A stretch of 64,000 nt of DNA from an uncultured Polaribacter sp. (GTDB lineage Bacteria > Bacteroidota > Bacteroidia > Flavobacteriales > Flavobacteriaceae), in the NCBI GenBank assembly GCA_943788865.1, contig CALSRX010000002.1:1-64000 (forward strand), read 5' to 3'. Below the pieces are notes generated by a model. The model worked only from the letters and a program-made list of their open reading frames with translations. It was not told where the DNA came from and did no database searches. Shown here one piece after another: positions 63,734-64,000 of the stretch; position 1 is the stretch's first letter; the number at the start of each line of letters is the position of its first letter. A program made the translations under genes and the position numbers.

Positions 63734-64000
63734 TTAAATCCAATTTTTAGGCTTTTTCAAAACGTCTAATAATTTAGCTTCTTCTGAGTTTTCTTCTGGT
63801 TGATGATTGTATTTCCACTGCACAATTGGGGGCAAACTCATTAAAATACTTTCTATACGTCCGTTTGTTTTTAAGCCAAACAACGTTCCTCTATCGTGCA
63901 CCAAATTAAATTCTACATAACGACCTCTTCTTACTTCTTGCCAATCTTTATGTTTTTTTGAATACTCAATATTTTTTCTTTTTTCAACAATGGGTAAATA
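63734..64000 (-). CDS. hemF: Coproporphyrinogen III oxidase (aerobic), C-terminal part
   Basis: The minus strand from the window edge to the stop at 63734 reads [69 protein letters not shown] and ends [28 protein letters not shown] is the HemF signature. It oxidatively decarboxylates coproporphyrinogen III in heme synthesis. The N-terminal two-thirds lie beyond position 64000. Confidence 0.9.
   Translation of the reverse strand, partial: YLPIVEKRKNIEYSKKHKDWQEVRRGRYVEFNLVHDRGTLFGLKTNGRIESILMSLPPIVQWKYNHQPEENSEEAKLLDVLKKPKNWI

Overview
The window is AT-rich DNA from a member of the Bacteroidota, almost certainly a marine Flavobacteriaceae (Polaribacter/Tenacibaculum-like). This rests on gene content (LptD/TamB/MlaD envelope genes, DUF4349, DUF2807, DUF819, a Lacal_2735-type small protein, menaquinone genes), on promoters of the TTG-N19-22-TAnnTTTG type, and on many AAAAAAGC...GCTTTTTT terminators. 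I see no rRNA, tRNA, CRISPR, prophage or IS transposase.

Layout. 1-2.7 kb: three badly broken genes (a TPR/LuxR-type HTH regulator, menE, a CPBP protease). 2.7-12 kb: a long minus-strand run with menC, a VOC protein, an SRPBCC protein, a metallo-hydrolase, a DUF4349 lipoprotein, menA, a SPOR protein, an HdrB/HdrC-like Fe-S pair, an MCE (MlaD) protein and a cell-wall amidase. 12-15.3 kb: lptD and ridA. 15.3-24 kb: gap and pfkA, a sugar-kinase/nucleotidyltransferase pair and tamB, diverging from tsaD. 25-29 kb: a LapA-like protein, S1/P1 nuclease, and an SPFH cluster with several tiny genes. 29-39 kb: secreted and membrane proteins (Asp-box/sortilin-like protein, DUF2490, DUF819, DUF4369, a Tat-exported class V aminotransferase, an M28 peptidase). 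39.3-42 kb: an accessory patch of four small unrelated genes separated by long imperfect stem-loops that look like attC sites. 42-51 kb: a PLP enzyme with a GyrI-like protein, AIM24, DUF4442, and a PadR/PspC/DUF2807 operon. 51-58 kb: pdhA-pdhC, a RimB-like/RimK/AstE-like trio, and a second 2-oxoacid dehydrogenase E2. 58-64 kb: YceI and porin, a divergent SDR versus TetR-ABC1 kinase unit around a palindromic operator, and the end of hemF.

How genes work together. menA, menC and menE supply menaquinone. The Fe-S pair may feed electrons into that pool. MlaD, LptD, TamB, the amidase and the SPOR protein build the envelope. PfkA and GAPDH give glycolysis and lead to PDH. RimK and its neighbours probably attach and remove glutamate residues.

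Sequence quality matters. Nine otherwise normal genes carry ten one-base frameshifts, nearly all in short homopolymers. Two more genes carry one in-frame stop each, and the first 2.7 kb is riddled with indels, even in menE, which should be needed for menaquinone. Most of this is probably sequencing error rather than gene decay. The most interesting candidate for an undescribed system is the cassette-like array at 39.3-42 kb.
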